A stretch of 64,000 bases of DNA, from the NCBI RefSeq assembly GCF_002741035.1, contig NZ_CP016808.1:372001-436000 (forward strand), written 5' to 3'. A program made the translations under genes and the position numbers. Positions within the stretch are counted from its first letter, which is position 1; every line of letters starts with the position of its first letter. The notes beneath the pieces are model-generated. The model saw only the letters and a list, made by a program, of their open reading frames with translations, was not told the DNA's origin and made no database searches. Shown here piece by piece: positions 1 through 8,136 of the stretch. Source of the DNA: Paenibacillus sp. BIHB 4019 (GTDB lineage: Bacteria > Bacillota > Bacilli > Paenibacillales > Paenibacillaceae).

Positions 1-276
1 GCTGCGGTTGCCCGGCCCATTGCCATCGCCTGCATGCCAGCCATGCTCGGTTACAGGCAAATGCTGCACAACCCTCGTATCATCCACCGTAAAATGCCAG
101 GACACGGGCAAAGCTGCGGCAGCACTGCCTTTTAAATATTTGGCATGCGAAAGCGCATCCGCTCCCTTCGAGCTGTTCGCTGTATCATGTACCGTCACAT
201 ATTTCGGCCCTTGAATGGCGATGCCGGGCCGATTGTTCCTGCCCGCCGGAATAAAATCCTGTATCCTTTCAGCCAT
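1..276 (-). CDS. N-acetylmuramoyl-L-alanine amidase (Amidase_2), N-terminal part
   Basis: Only the first 92 codons lie in the window; the gene runs off the left edge. The ATG at 276 follows a strong GGGAGGGTG site. The protein shows YVTVHDTAN near residue 27 and SWHFTVDD near residue 66, the pattern of the zinc-binding amidase_2 fold (T7-lysozyme/PGRP-like), then a GW-rich stretch. Such enzymes cleave the MurNAc-L-Ala bond of peptidoglycan. No signal peptide is visible at the N-terminus, as in many phage-type or sporulation-associated amidases. The family is clear from motifs; the substrate and any C-terminal wall-binding domain cannot be seen. Confidence 0.85.
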   Translation of the reverse strand, partial: MAERIQDFIPAGRNNRPGIAIQGPKYVTVHDTANSSKGADALSHAKYLKGSAAAALPVSWHFTVDDTRVVQHLPVTEHGWHAGDGNGPGNRS

Positions 277-372
277 CGTTCACCCTCCCTTCGGGTGCGA
301 GCATCATTCACTCGCTCCTATTAGGAAGTGCAGCAGCACCATAATTGGTTTGTACACCTGCCTGAGGGCGGC

Positions 373-417
373 AAAAAAAGGCGGGGAGAAGAGTGCTGCT
401 TCACTCTTTTCCCCGCC
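373..417 (-). terminator. Rho-independent terminator after hflC
   Basis: A 16-bp near-perfect stem (381-395 with 402-417) ends in a run of seven A on the plus strand, i.e. T on the minus strand. It closes the hflK-hflC unit 27 bases after the hflC stop. Confidence 0.9.
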
Positions 418-443
418 CCGTTATTCAGCCACAAGCTGGCTCT

Positions 444-1310
444 TTATTTGCCAAGCAATATTTTCGCATATGGCGAGTCGATTGGCAGCATGATGACCGG
501 CTCATTTTTGAGCGTCGTCACATAGCTGTCCAGCGTCCGGTAGAAATTATAGAACGCCGGGTCCTGCCCGTATGCTTTATTATAGATTTTCGCCGCCTGC
601 TGCTCGCCCTCGGCAACGATTTTTTTCGCGTCGGCCTGCGCTTGCGACATCAGCTCGCTTGCGGTACGGTCAGCCTTCGCCGTAATTTTGCGCGACTCCT
701 CATCCCCCTCGGACAAATAACGCGCCGCGATGGATTGACGGTCGGAAATCATCCGATTGTACACGCTCTGCTTATTGCCTTCAGGCAAATCCGTCCGCTT
801 AATGCGCACATCAATTACCTCAACGCCATAATCGTCGCGCTTCAGCGCCTCAGCTACGTCGCGCGTAATTTCATCATTAATATTGCCGCGCTCCGTCTGC
901 TCGCTAATAATATTATCGTAATTGACCTCAGACAGCTTGCGCCGCACCGAATTGTAGACCGCCTCATCAATACGCTGAACGCCAGCGCTTACCGTCTGCG
1001 CCGTTTTCAGAAATTGCTCCGGGTTCGTAATGCGCCATACGGTGTAATTGTCCACGATGATCGGCTTCTTATCCTTCGTCAAAATCGACGTTGGATTGCT
1101 CTCATACGTCATCTGGTATTTCGGCAATGGCGATACATTTTCGATAAATGGAATTTTCAGCTTGAGGCCCGGCGTTTCGGCAACCCGAACCGCTTCACCA
1201 AACTTCAGCACGACCTTGTACTCGCCTTCCTTTACAATGTACATCGAACCTGCGCCAAGAATGACGACGACCACAAGGCTGACTAGCAAAATCAATTGGT
1301 TTTTCTTCAT
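444..1310 (-). CDS. hflC: HflC, SPFH/prohibitin-family membrane protease modulator
   Basis: A 288-residue protein with one N-terminal membrane anchor (about 5-25) followed by a Band-7/SPFH domain (GEYKVVLKFGEAV, VDNYTVWRITNPEQF) and a charged, alanine-rich coiled coil (about 185-250). HflC pairs with HflK in a large assembly around the FtsH protease in the membrane. Start ATG overlaps the hflK stop by four bases (ATGA), so translation is coupled, and GGGGG precedes it. Length is somewhat under the proteobacterial 330 residues. The HflKC assignment rests on gene order and SPFH motifs. Confidence 0.9.
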   Translation of the reverse strand: MKKNQLILLVSLVVVVILGAGSMYIVKEGEYKVVLKFGEAVRVAETPGLKLKIPFIENVSPLPKYQMTYESNPTSILTKDKKPIIVDNYTVWRITNPEQFLKTAQTVSAGVQRIDEAVYNSVRRKLSEVNYDNIISEQTERGNINDEITRDVAEALKRDDYGVEVIDVRIKRTDLPEGNKQSVYNRMISDRQSIAARYLSEGDEESRKITAKADRTASELMSQAQADAKKIVAEGEQQAAKIYNKAYGQDPAFYNFYRTLDSYVTTLKNEPVIMLPIDSPYAKILLGK

Positions 1311-2341
1311 GGTGTTACGCCCCCTTCCGCCTGCGGTGCAGGGGTTTGCGAACTGCCAGAGCTGCTGGAAGCGCTTTTGCTGCGAAGCAGCTCATTAAGC
1401 GGCAAGTAATTCACCGTATCTCCATTGCTGTTTGTAATGAAAATTTGCGCGTTCGGCAATATTTTTTCCAGCGTCTCAAGGATAAGACGGCTTTGCGTAA
1501 CGTCCGGATTGTTTTTATATTCGGCAAAAATCGCATTGAACTTCGCCACGTCGCCCTCGGCGTTCAAAATCCGCGACTTTTTCTCTGCCTCGGCATTTTC
1601 GAGCAGTGCCTGTGCTTCCCCGCGCGCTTTCGGAATGCGATCGTTTTCATATTTTGCCGCGTTGTTGATCTTTGTGTTTTTCTCCTCGCGGGCATTCGTG
1701 ACTTCCCGGAACGCTTCCTCTACCTGGCCGCTTGGCGGCTCAATATCCTGGAACTTAATGTCCATAATTTGAATGCCGGTTTGATATTTCGTCTGCAGCT
1801 CCAGCAGCTTCTCCCGCACCTTATCCTGAATAACGGTTTTCCCGTCCGTAATCGCGTAGTCGAGCTTCTCTGAACCGATAACCGAACGGATGGAGGAGCT
1901 TGCCGCATTGCGCAGGAAGCGCTCCGGATCATCAATATTGTACAAATAATCATGCAAATTGCTTATTTTCCACTGGACGACGGCATCGGCCGATACGATA
2001 TTTTCATCCCCGGTAATCATAAGCGCTTCGTCGTCAACGGGTGTCACGCTATCGCCATTTTGGCGGTACCCGATATGAATGCGCTGCACCAGCTCAGCTG
2101 GCACCGTAACAACTTGCTGAATCGGATATGGAAACTTAAAATGCAGCCCCGCCGTCGATTCCCCCGTATACTGTCCAAATGTCAAAATCGCTGCCCGCTC
2201 CTGCTCCTGCACCGTATAAAAAGATGAAAATCCGAGCGTAACGGCTGCGATGCCGATGGCTGCTCCGATGATCGCCTTTTTTACCGTTTTTGGATTAAGC
2301 GGCTTCTGGCTTCCTTGCGGTCTGTTTATTTCAGTGTTCAA
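1307..2341 (-). CDS. hflK: HflK, SPFH-family partner of HflC
   Basis: A 344-residue protein: a short polar N-terminus, a membrane segment (about 24-44), an SPFH domain with the typical EQERAAILTFGQY opening, a coiled coil rich in Glu/Ala, and a low-complexity Ser/Pro/Ala tail. With HflC it forms the FtsH-associated ring that modulates membrane protein degradation. The best start is TTG at 2341, because GGGAGAGG lies just upstream and no ATG fits. Overlap with hflC by ATGA supports one operon. Confidence 0.9.
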   Translation of the reverse strand: MNTEINRPQGSQKPLNPKTVKKAIIGAAIGIAAVTLGFSSFYTVQEQERAAILTFGQYTGESTAGLHFKFPYPIQQVVTVPAELVQRIHIGYRQNGDSVTPVDDEALMITGDENIVSADAVVQWKISNLHDYLYNIDDPERFLRNAASSSIRSVIGSEKLDYAITDGKTVIQDKVREKLLELQTKYQTGIQIMDIKFQDIEPPSGQVEEAFREVTNAREEKNTKINNAAKYENDRIPKARGEAQALLENAEAEKKSRILNAEGDVAKFNAIFAEYKNNPDVTQSRLILETLEKILPNAQIFITNSNGDTVNYLPLNELLRSKSASSSSGSSQTPAPQAEGGVTP

Positions 2342-2414
2342 TTAAACCTCTCCCTTCTATTTATATGAACAAAATGAGAACAAACCTAATCTGTTCATAC
2401 GTGAAGGGAGCCTA

Positions 2415-3497
2415 TTAGGTGACAGTTTTTTCCCATCGATTATAAATCCGCACGACGATGATCTTCACAAGCAAATAAACCGGGATCGCAACCATGATGC
2501 CGATGATGCCGCCGAGCGCCCCTGAGACGAGAATAAGCAGCAGCGTTGTAATGGGATGAACGTCCAGCTTCCGCCCATAAATATACGGGGACAAAATGTT
2601 GCCTTCAATCTGCTGGGCCAGCATAATGACGACGACAACCCAGATGACGGACGAAGGCTCATCGATAAACGCCACAATCACACAAGGGATAAGCCCCAAA
2701 ATTTGCCCTATATACGGAATCATGTTCATGAAAGCAATGAGGAGCGCGAGCACTAGCGGATACGGCAAGCCGATTAGAAGGAAGCCGACCAGCACCATCC
2801 CGCCAAGCAGCAGGCAAAGCGTAACCCGGCCGACTATAAAGCCGCTCAACGCTTTATCCATCTCCTGAAGTGTCTCTTTTAAACCGTTTTCATACCGACC
2901 GGGTACCCGATCCAGCAGCTTATGGACCGCGGCCCGGTCATCCATCAGCATGTAATAAAGCAGCAATGGCGCCGTAGATACGACAATTATAAAATTGGAG
3001 AGCACAGAAAAGGCATTTTTCATATAGTCGGTTGCCGATGCAATGCTTTTCGTTAAATAGGGCCCCGCTTTATCCATTAAATCAAAACCTGCAAAATCGA
3101 ATTTCGACAGATCAATCCCGAACAAGATTTGATTTTTCTGAAGCTGGTCCAGCTGCCTTCGAAAATCATCCGCCAGCTTTGGCAGCTGCTCAAGCAAACC
3201 CGTCAGCTGGCGCTGCAATATCGGCCATACGACGATGCCAAGCAGCGTAATGAGCGCAGCCGCAAGCACATATAGAAGCAAAATGCATAGCGGCTTCGGC
3301 AGCTTCCAGCAATGCAGGCGCGCGACCAATGGGCGGAGCAAATAATACAAAAATACCGACAGCACAATCGGTACAAAGATGATTTTCAGCGCAAGCATAA
3401 TCGGGTCAAAAAAGGCGGAGTTGCGCGCAAACAAGTACAAAATAAGCAGCACCAAAATGATGCTGACGAAAAATTGGTTCAATCGGGTTAAACGCAT
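2415..3497 (-). CDS. AI-2E family transporter (UPF0118 permease)
   Basis: A polytopic protein of about 360 residues with two N-terminal membrane segments, a long amphipathic region (about 75-160) and several C-terminal segments including the family pattern PYPLVLALLIAFMNMIPYIG. Members of this family (PerM/YtvI/TqsA) export small solutes or drive Na+/H+ exchange; the substrate here is unknown. I start it at the ATG at 3497 (MRLTRLNQ) because GAGGGG precedes it; an upstream in-frame start at 3536 has no fitting site. It lies 73 bases before hflK on the same strand and may share its transcript. Confidence 0.88.
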   Translation of the reverse strand: MRLTRLNQFFVSIILVLLILYLFARNSAFFDPIMLALKIIFVPIVLSVFLYYLLRPLVARLHCWKLPKPLCILLLYVLAAALITLLGIVVWPILQRQLTGLLEQLPKLADDFRRQLDQLQKNQILFGIDLSKFDFAGFDLMDKAGPYLTKSIASATDYMKNAFSVLSNFIIVVSTAPLLLYYMLMDDRAAVHKLLDRVPGRYENGLKETLQEMDKALSGFIVGRVTLCLLLGGMVLVGFLLIGLPYPLVLALLIAFMNMIPYIGQILGLIPCVIVAFIDEPSSVIWVVVVIMLAQQIEGNILSPYIYGRKLDVHPITTLLLILVSGALGGIIGIMVAIPVYLLVKIIVVRIYNRWEKTVT

Positions 3498-3666
3498 AAT
3501 AAAGCTTCCCCTCTGTCGCTTAGTCGTGCCTATCATCTATGCTTACCCATTCCCCTGCTCCTGAAACCAATTGACAAGCTTGGCCTGAGCGTTCGGTAAA
3601 CAGACCGTCTATTGAAAAAGCCGCATTTTTCGCGGCTAAAACAACATGTGAGGTAATGATTATTGC

Positions 3667-3680
3667 TGGAATCGCTTTCA
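3667..3680 (+). promoter_or_regulatory. Candidate cre (CcpA) site before the pectate lyase
   Basis: TGGAATCGCTTTCA fits the Bacillus catabolite response element TGWAARCGYTWNCW at 12 of 14 positions, including the central CG. It sits 77 bases before the pectate lyase start, where CcpA could repress in rich carbon. Sequence match only; binding is inferred. Confidence 0.5.
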
Positions 3681-3756
3681 ATCCTTACGATGTGTCCAAG
3701 GAGGTTAATTGGAATAAAATACAATTTGAGCGACTACAAAGGAGGAAATACACGTA

Positions 3757-5652
3757 ATGTCCACTATGCTATTTAAGAAAAAGGGGATTAAACCACTCGC
3801 CTTCCTGCTCTGCTTTTGTCTCGCGCTTCCTTTTACATCCATGCTCGGCAAAGTTCAGGCGGCTACGCTTTACAGCGCTGATTTTGAAACGGGCACAGCA
3901 TCCGGCTGGACGTCGACAAGCGGTACATGGTCGGTCGTGCAGGATAGCGGCTCCTACACCTATGCCCAAACAAGCTCCGAAGAGGGCCGAACTTCCGCAG
4001 GAAATCAGGCCTGGACGGATTACAGCGTTGAAGCCAAAGTGAAAATTGATAATTTTAATGGAACAAACCGTACTTATGTAGCCGGACGCTACCGGGATGG
4101 CAATAATTTTTATGCGGCATCGCTTTATAACAGCGGCAGCGGCAAGCTTGAACTGCGCAAAAAAGTAAGCGGTTCCACAACTACTCTTGCAACCGTCGAC
4201 TACCCCGTTGCTGCCGGTACATGGTATACGGTTAAACTCACAATGTCTGGTTCAGCAATCACCATGCATGTGAATGGCACGCAGGTGCTGACGGCCGCTG
4301 ACTCCAGTTTGACCTCCGGCGCTGTTGGTCTCGTCAGCTTTAAGACGGCTGCTAAATTCGACAATGTCATCGTGTCGGATTCGGCATCGACGCCAACGCC
4401 AACACCAACAGCGACAGCAACTCCAACTCCTACAACTACAGCAACTCCGACTCCTACAACTACACCAGCACCATCCGCAACACCAGCTACAGGCGATCTA
4501 TTCGTAGCAGCGAACGGCTCCGCCAGCAACAGCGGCACGATCAGCAGCCCGCTTACGCTTGCAGCAGCACTAACGCAAATTCAACCGGGCAAAACGATCT
4601 ATATGCGCGGCGGCACCTACGCTTTTTCCGAAACGGTAACGATTGATCGCACGAATAGCGGAAGCTCTGTTAGTGCACGCAAAGGACTTGTCGCATATGG
4701 CAGCGAGAAGCCTGTGCTGGACTTTTCCGCACAAGTTTTTGCCTCTACGAACCGCGGTCTGCAAATTAACGGCCATTACTGGTTTGTGAAAGGACTTGAA
4801 GTGAAGGGCGCTGGCGATAACGGCATCTACATTGGCGGCAATTACAACCGCATTGAAAATGTAGAAACGCATCATAACCGCGATACGGGTCTCCAGCTTG
4901 GACGTTATATATCCACGGTCGGCTACAGCGAATGGCCAGCTTACAATGAAATTATTAATTCTTACTCCCATGACAACTACGATCCGGATAACGGCGAAGA
5001 TGCAGACGGCTTTGCCGCGAAGCTGACGGTTGGTCCGGGCAATGTTTTCGACGGCTGCATTGCGGCGTATAATGTGGATGATGGCTGGGATCTGTTTGCA
5101 AAAACCGAAACCGGAGCCATTGGCGCTGTAACGATTCGCAACAGCATCGCCTATCAAAATGGCCAAACGTCCGATGGCACAACGACATCAGACAGCGATG
5201 GAAATGGCTTTAAACTCGGTGGCGACAAAATTGCCGTTAACCACATTGTAGAAAACAACATCGCTTTCCAAAACAAAAAGCATGGCTTCACCTATAACAG
5301 CAACCCAGGCTCCATTTCCATGAAAAACAATACTTCGTGGAGCAATGGACAAAGCAATTTCGCTTTTGATTTAGGCACGCACACCTTCACCAACAACTTG
5401 AGCTTCAGCGGCAGTTCTAGCGATAAAACTAGCGGCACCGACGTTTCCAATACCAATGTTTGGTGGAAAAGCAATGCTAGCGTGAACGGCAAAGGTCTGC
5501 TTGCAAGCGCTGCTGACTTCGTAAGCTTGACCCCAACCGTTACCCGAAATGCAGACGGATCGCCGAATCTTGGCAACTTCCTCAAGCTGGCTACTGGCAG
5601 CGATTTAATCGGCTCCGGCACGCCGTCTGGCACAAATATTGGTGCCCGCTAG
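3757..5652 (+). CDS. Secreted pectate lyase, family PL9 with N-terminal LamG-like domain
   Basis: 631 residues. A classic signal peptide (about 1-35, cut after VQA) precedes a concanavalin-A/LamG-like beta-sandwich (about 38-208), a Thr-Pro-rich linker (about 210-247, repeated TPTPT units) and a right-handed parallel beta-helix (about 250-631). The helix part carries the PL9 signature: repeated NGIYIG / NYNRIENVETHHN turns and an acidic Ca2+-binding cluster (NGEDADGFAAK, NVDDGWDLFAK) with a lysine suited to be the catalytic base. PL9 enzymes cleave polygalacturonate by beta-elimination outside the cell. AAAGGAGG lies 10 bases before the ATG. The N-terminal domain probably binds polysaccharide; that part is inference. 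Confidence 0.9.
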   Translation: MSTMLFKKKGIKPLAFLLCFCLALPFTSMLGKVQAATLYSADFETGTASGWTSTSGTWSVVQDSGSYTYAQTSSEEGRTSAGNQAWTDYSVEAKVKIDNFNGTNRTYVAGRYRDGNNFYAASLYNSGSGKLELRKKVSGSTTTLATVDYPVAAGTWYTVKLTMSGSAITMHVNGTQVLTAADSSLTSGAVGLVSFKTAAKFDNVIVSDSASTPTPTPTATATPTPTTTATPTPTTTPAPSATPATGDLFVAANGSASNSGTISSPLTLAAALTQIQPGKTIYMRGGTYAFSETVTIDRTNSGSSVSARKGLVAYGSEKPVLDFSAQVFASTNRGLQINGHYWFVKGLEVKGAGDNGIYIGGNYNRIENVETHHNRDTGLQLGRYISTVGYSEWPAYNEIINSYSHDNYDPDNGEDADGFAAKLTVGPGNVFDGCIAAYNVDDGWDLFAKTETGAIGAVTIRNSIAYQNGQTSDGTTTSDSDGNGFKLGGDKIAVNHIVENNIAFQNKKHGFTYNSNPGSISMKNNTSWSNGQSNFAFDLGTHTFTNNLSFSGSSSDKTSGTDVSNTNVWWKSNASVNGKGLLASAADFVSLTPTVTRNADGSPNLGNFLKLATGSDLIGSGTPSGTNIGAR

Positions 5653-5790
5653 ACATCAATAAGAGCAGGAATTTACGGCCGCCCCTTGCCTGAATGCTTC
5701 AAAACCGCTACCATGGTAAGGGTGCATAAGCGAATGCCGCCCCTTGTGGCTCCTTATGTGCGATTAACTTTTTGCCTAAGGAGACTTAAC

Positions 5791-6339
5791 ATGTTAAAGC
5801 CAGGAAGAAATGATGTATGCCACTGCGGCAGCGGCCGTAAATATAAAAAATGCTGTATCGAGCTTGACCGCGAGGAAGAGCGCCGCTTGGCGGCGGCGCA
5901 AGCTTCCGGCGGGCTGCAATCGTACGCGGATATCGAGCGCCTGCTGGATCAAGAGCTCGTGTGGGAAGCACCGTCCTATGGAGAGCTTGCCCGTGAGCTG
6001 GCTGGACAAATGAAGGACGGCTACACGCCTGCCCAAATTAGCCTTGCTCTGTTTATGTGGAAAGAGTATACGGATGCGAATAAACCTTCCTTCCGTAAAT
6101 CCGGCGTTTACTGCGCGGCTTTGGAGTATTTGATTTGCGAAATTCAAAGCATTCCAAGCTCGAAAGCCGAGCTTGCCGAGAAGTACAGCGTATCCGTATC
6201 TACTCTATCGAAAAAATGCACCGAGCTGACCAGCTTCTTTATGGAGCAATATGCAGAGCTGCAAGCGGAGCAGCCTGAAGCCGCTGGCGATGCTGAGAAC
6301 GCGGAGCAGTCGCAGCAGGAAGAGCTTGTGAAGGCATAG
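5791..6339 (+). CDS. SEC-C metal-binding domain protein
   Basis: 182 residues from the ATG at 5791, chosen because AAGGAGA lies seven bases upstream; an earlier in-frame ATG at 5686 lacks a site. Residues 8-23 hold the SEC-C zinc motif CHCGSGRKYKKCC found at the SecA C-terminus and in many small proteins. The rest is helical, with a helix-turn-helix-like part (KYSVSVSTLSKKCTELTSFF, about 135-155) and an acidic Glu/Gln tail. The metal site is clear; the function is not. It stands alone with its own terminator. Confidence 0.8.
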   Translation: MLKPGRNDVCHCGSGRKYKKCCIELDREEERRLAAAQASGGLQSYADIERLLDQELVWEAPSYGELARELAGQMKDGYTPAQISLALFMWKEYTDANKPSFRKSGVYCAALEYLICEIQSIPSSKAELAEKYSVSVSTLSKKCTELTSFFMEQYAELQAEQPEAAGDAENAEQSQQEELVKA

Positions 6340-6409
6340 GCAAGGGCTGCCGGGTTTCGCCTTAAGCAGCCAGCTTTTTCACTTCTAGCTACGGTTTGCC
6401 TATTGCAGC

Positions 6410-6469
6410 AAAAGAGCCCGCCGCCTTCACATAAATGTGAAAGCAGCAGGCTCTTTTCGTTTGTTTTTT
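6410..6469 (+). terminator. Terminator after the SEC-C gene
   Basis: AAAGAGCC at 6411 pairs with GGCTCTTT ending at 6456, with an inner TTCACA/TGTGAA stem and a T-rich tail to 6469. An A run before the stem could also let it stop minus-strand transcripts. Confidence 0.75.
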
Positions 6470-6508
6470 CCATGCACGGGTCTAGTTAATTGCTGGCGTT
6501 ATTTGATG

Positions 6509-6931
6509 CTATTGCAGCCACACCTTGGTCTCGCCACCGTCGCTCGAGTATTCAATATACTCCGGGAACGCTTCTATAATAATGTATTCCGGGTCGTGTG
6601 GTCCATCAAACCACTGCTTAAAGTTTTCATTCCATAGCTTCTCGCGCAGCTTGTCGTCCGCACATAACTCGGCACGAGCCTGAATTTGAACAATATCGGT
6701 AGATGGCTTGCCATCGTATCCGACAAGAATATGAACATTCGGGTTAGCCCGCAGTTCATCTACCTTGCTCGTATCACGATTTGTCGCCAAATATAAGTTA
6801 AGCCCATCATGGAAAAGTGCCATATAACGCACCATCGGCTTATCGCCATTTACGGTAGCAAACGAGCAAATATGGTTCGCTTGCAGCACATCAATAATTT
6901 CCTGCTCCAATTGTTTTGTTGTATTCGGCAT
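6509..6931 (-). CDS. Pyridoxamine 5'-phosphate oxidase-fold protein (general stress 26 type)
   Basis: 140 residues with the flavin-binding split-barrel pattern: an N-terminal helix, ICSFATVNGDKPMVRYM, LNLYLATNRDTSKVDELRANP and a late WFDGPHDPEYIIIEAFPEYIEY. Proteins of this kind bind FMN or F420 and act as small oxidoreductases or flavin carriers; few are characterised. It resembles the YdaG/general-stress-26 branch rather than true PdxH, whose substrate residues I do not see. AAAGGAG lies seven bases before the ATG. Stand-alone gene. Confidence 0.8.
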   Translation of the reverse strand: MPNTTKQLEQEIIDVLQANHICSFATVNGDKPMVRYMALFHDGLNLYLATNRDTSKVDELRANPNVHILVGYDGKPSTDIVQIQARAELCADDKLREKLWNENFKQWFDGPHDPEYIIIEAFPEYIEYSSDGGETKVWLQ

Positions 6932-6960
6932 CGGTATCTCTCCTTTAAAGGTTCATCTTT

Positions 6961-6977
6961 TGCCAGACTTTCTGGCA
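6961..6977. promoter_or_regulatory. 17-bp perfect palindrome in the leader of the PNPOx gene
   Basis: TGCCAGA, three bases, TCTGGCA. It lies 30 bases before the ATG at 6931. It could be an operator or a hairpin in the mRNA; there is no T run, so it is a poor terminator for the upstream gene. Confidence 0.35.
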
Positions 6978-7066
6978 TCGCGCTTGCCATAGATTACCCC
7001 TTTTGCCGTTTTTTTAATCGGAGCTCTGTTTTGGTGTTACTCCGGTTTTATGTTTCAGAAAATGAT

Positions 7067-7660
7067 TTATTTTTCTACGGCATCATTTGCCGCAAAGCGG
7101 TAAGGCTTCTTGGAATGCCGATTCGCATAGGAAGAAGCGACAATTGCTTCCGGTTTCAGACGAGCTTTCATCCCCATAGCTTCCACACGCAGTACCATTT
7201 CCGCCACATAGGCAGCCGTCTTGCTGACAGCCGGATCGGTTCCGGCATCGACGTCAATATACGCTTCAAAGGACGCGCCCTTGTATATAAAAGGAAGCAC
7301 GATATCCTCCATTTGCGCCCTGCGTTCGCCACCGAAAAACAGCGCGACCTCCTCGCTATATGACGTCTCCAGCGACAGCTTCTCCTTAATGGATTTCAGT
7401 TCCCGCGGTATGACGACCTGCCGATAGCAGGCCCATGCCCCTTTGCCTTCACGCTGGATAACGACGCCCGTAATCATCGTCGTATGTCCTGCATGCACCT
7501 GGCAGTCGGTACCGATCATGAAATTGTAATTTGCATGTGGATCAAGCGACATAAAACGGACAATGCGATCATGCACCTGCTCCAGATTTAGGCGTCTTTC
7601 CGATACATTGTGAAACTCCATGTCGTGAATCAATTGAAGATGTTTTCTTATTTTCATCAT
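7067..7660 (-). CDS. YkuK-type protein (DUF458, RNase H-like fold)
   Basis: About 197 residues. It matches the Bacillus YkuK family (PF04308) by TDCQVHAGHTTMITGVVI (about 52-70), IDVDAGTDPAVSKTAAYV (about 136-153) and the C-terminal EAIVASSYANRHSK; the spaced Asp residues suit an RNase H-like metal site. No reaction has been established for the family as far as I know. AGGTGA precedes tandem ATGs at 7660 and 7657; a GTG at 7666 is also in frame. It follows the tRNA array by 48 bases with no terminator between, so the array transcript may run into it. Confidence 0.8.
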   Translation of the reverse strand: MMKIRKHLQLIHDMEFHNVSERRLNLEQVHDRIVRFMSLDPHANYNFMIGTDCQVHAGHTTMITGVVIQREGKGAWACYRQVVIPRELKSIKEKLSLETSYSEEVALFFGGERRAQMEDIVLPFIYKGASFEAYIDVDAGTDPAVSKTAAYVAEMVLRVEAMGMKARLKPEAIVASSYANRHSKKPYRFAANDAVEK

Positions 7661-7708
7661 CGTCACCTGTAAAGCAATTAGGCTTCTTCCCTTCTTTAGT
7701 TGGATTAG

Positions 7709-7793
7709 TGTGCTTCAAGGGACTCGAACCCTTAGTTGTCCAATGAACAGCGGATTTTAAGTCCGCCGCGTCTGCCAATTCCGCCAGAAGCAC
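7709..7793 (-). tRNA. tRNA-Leu(UAA), divergent, no encoded CCA
   Basis: Acceptor GTGCTTC/GAAGCAC, discriminator A, leucine-type D-arm (GGCGGAATTGGCAGACGC), anticodon TAA in a GCGGA/TCCGC-closed arm, long variable arm and a normal T-loop. CCA is not encoded: the 3' flank reads CTA. The acceptor stem differs strongly from the usual firmicute Leu(UAA). Last gene of a six-tRNA array. Confidence 0.88.
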
Positions 7794-7800
7794 AAAGTGA

Positions 7801-7877
7801 TGGTGACGCATGGGGGATTTGAACCCGCCGTATCCACGAGTGAAAGTCGTGTGGCTTAACCGCTTGCCGAATGCGCC
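7801..7877 (-). tRNA. tRNA-Glu(UUC), divergent copy A
   Basis: Acceptor GGCGCAT/ATGCGTC with encoded CCA; anticodon TTC in the loop CTTTCAC closed by CACGA/TCGTG. The T-stem carries a C-C mismatch. It is nearly identical to the copy at 8137-8213 (differences in D-loop and T-loop) yet very unlike the canonical tRNA-Glu at 26990-27064. Confidence 0.85.
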
Positions 7878-7899
7878 TTAATTAATAATTGCTTTAAAA

Positions 7900-7972
7900 C
7901 AAGGGGCGCGGGTATCGAACCCGCCTCATTCGGATTTGGACTCCGAATCGCCTGCCTTGGACATGTCCCCCT
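7900..7972 (-). tRNA. Atypical tRNA-Trp(CCA)-like gene
   Basis: From the anticodon arm onward it is canonical: stem TCGGA/TCCGA, loop GTCCAAA (anticodon CCA), five-base variable loop, T-stem GCGGG/CCCGC with loop TTCGATA. It keeps A1-U72 and G73, tryptophan identity elements in bacteria. The 5' half is odd: the acceptor has an A7-G66 clash and a G-T pair, and the D-arm is short (loop CAAGGCA, C in place of A14, two wobble pairs). CCA is not encoded. It may be a pseudo-tRNA or a functional minimal tRNA; the type call could be wrong. Confidence 0.6.
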
Positions 7973-7980
7973 CTATCGAT

Positions 7981-8054
7981 TGGCTGCCCCTCTTGGAATC
8001 GAACCAAGACGCACGGTGTCAAAGACCGTTGCCCTACCGTTAGGCGAAGGGGCA
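7981..8054 (-). tRNA. tRNA-Gln(UUG), divergent
   Basis: Acceptor TGCCCCT/AGGGGCA, discriminator G, encoded CCA; anticodon TTG in loop CTTTGAC closed by ACGGT/ACCGT; T-arm CTTGG/CCAAG. Acceptor stem unlike the usual Bacillus tRNA-Gln, which begins TGGGCTA. Confidence 0.9.
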
Positions 8055-8058
8055 TTGT

Positions 8059-8135
8059 TGGGGAGATTAACCGGACTCGAACCGGTACTTATCAGGACCA
8101 CAACCTGACGTGTTTGCCTTTTCACCATAATCTCC
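8059..8135 (-). tRNA. tRNA-His(GUG), divergent
   Basis: Acceptor GAGATTA/TAATCTC with the extra G at -1 opposite C73, the histidine identity pair, and encoded CCA. Anticodon GTG in loop TTGTGGT closed by TCAGG/CCTGA. Body sequence differs from the canonical firmicute gene. Confidence 0.9.
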
Positions 8136-8136
8136 A

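Noticed and set aside
4390..4490. Tandem repeat of ACTCCTACAACTACAGCA-like units
   Set aside because: It encodes the Thr-Pro linker of the pectate lyase; a coding linker, not a separate repeat element.
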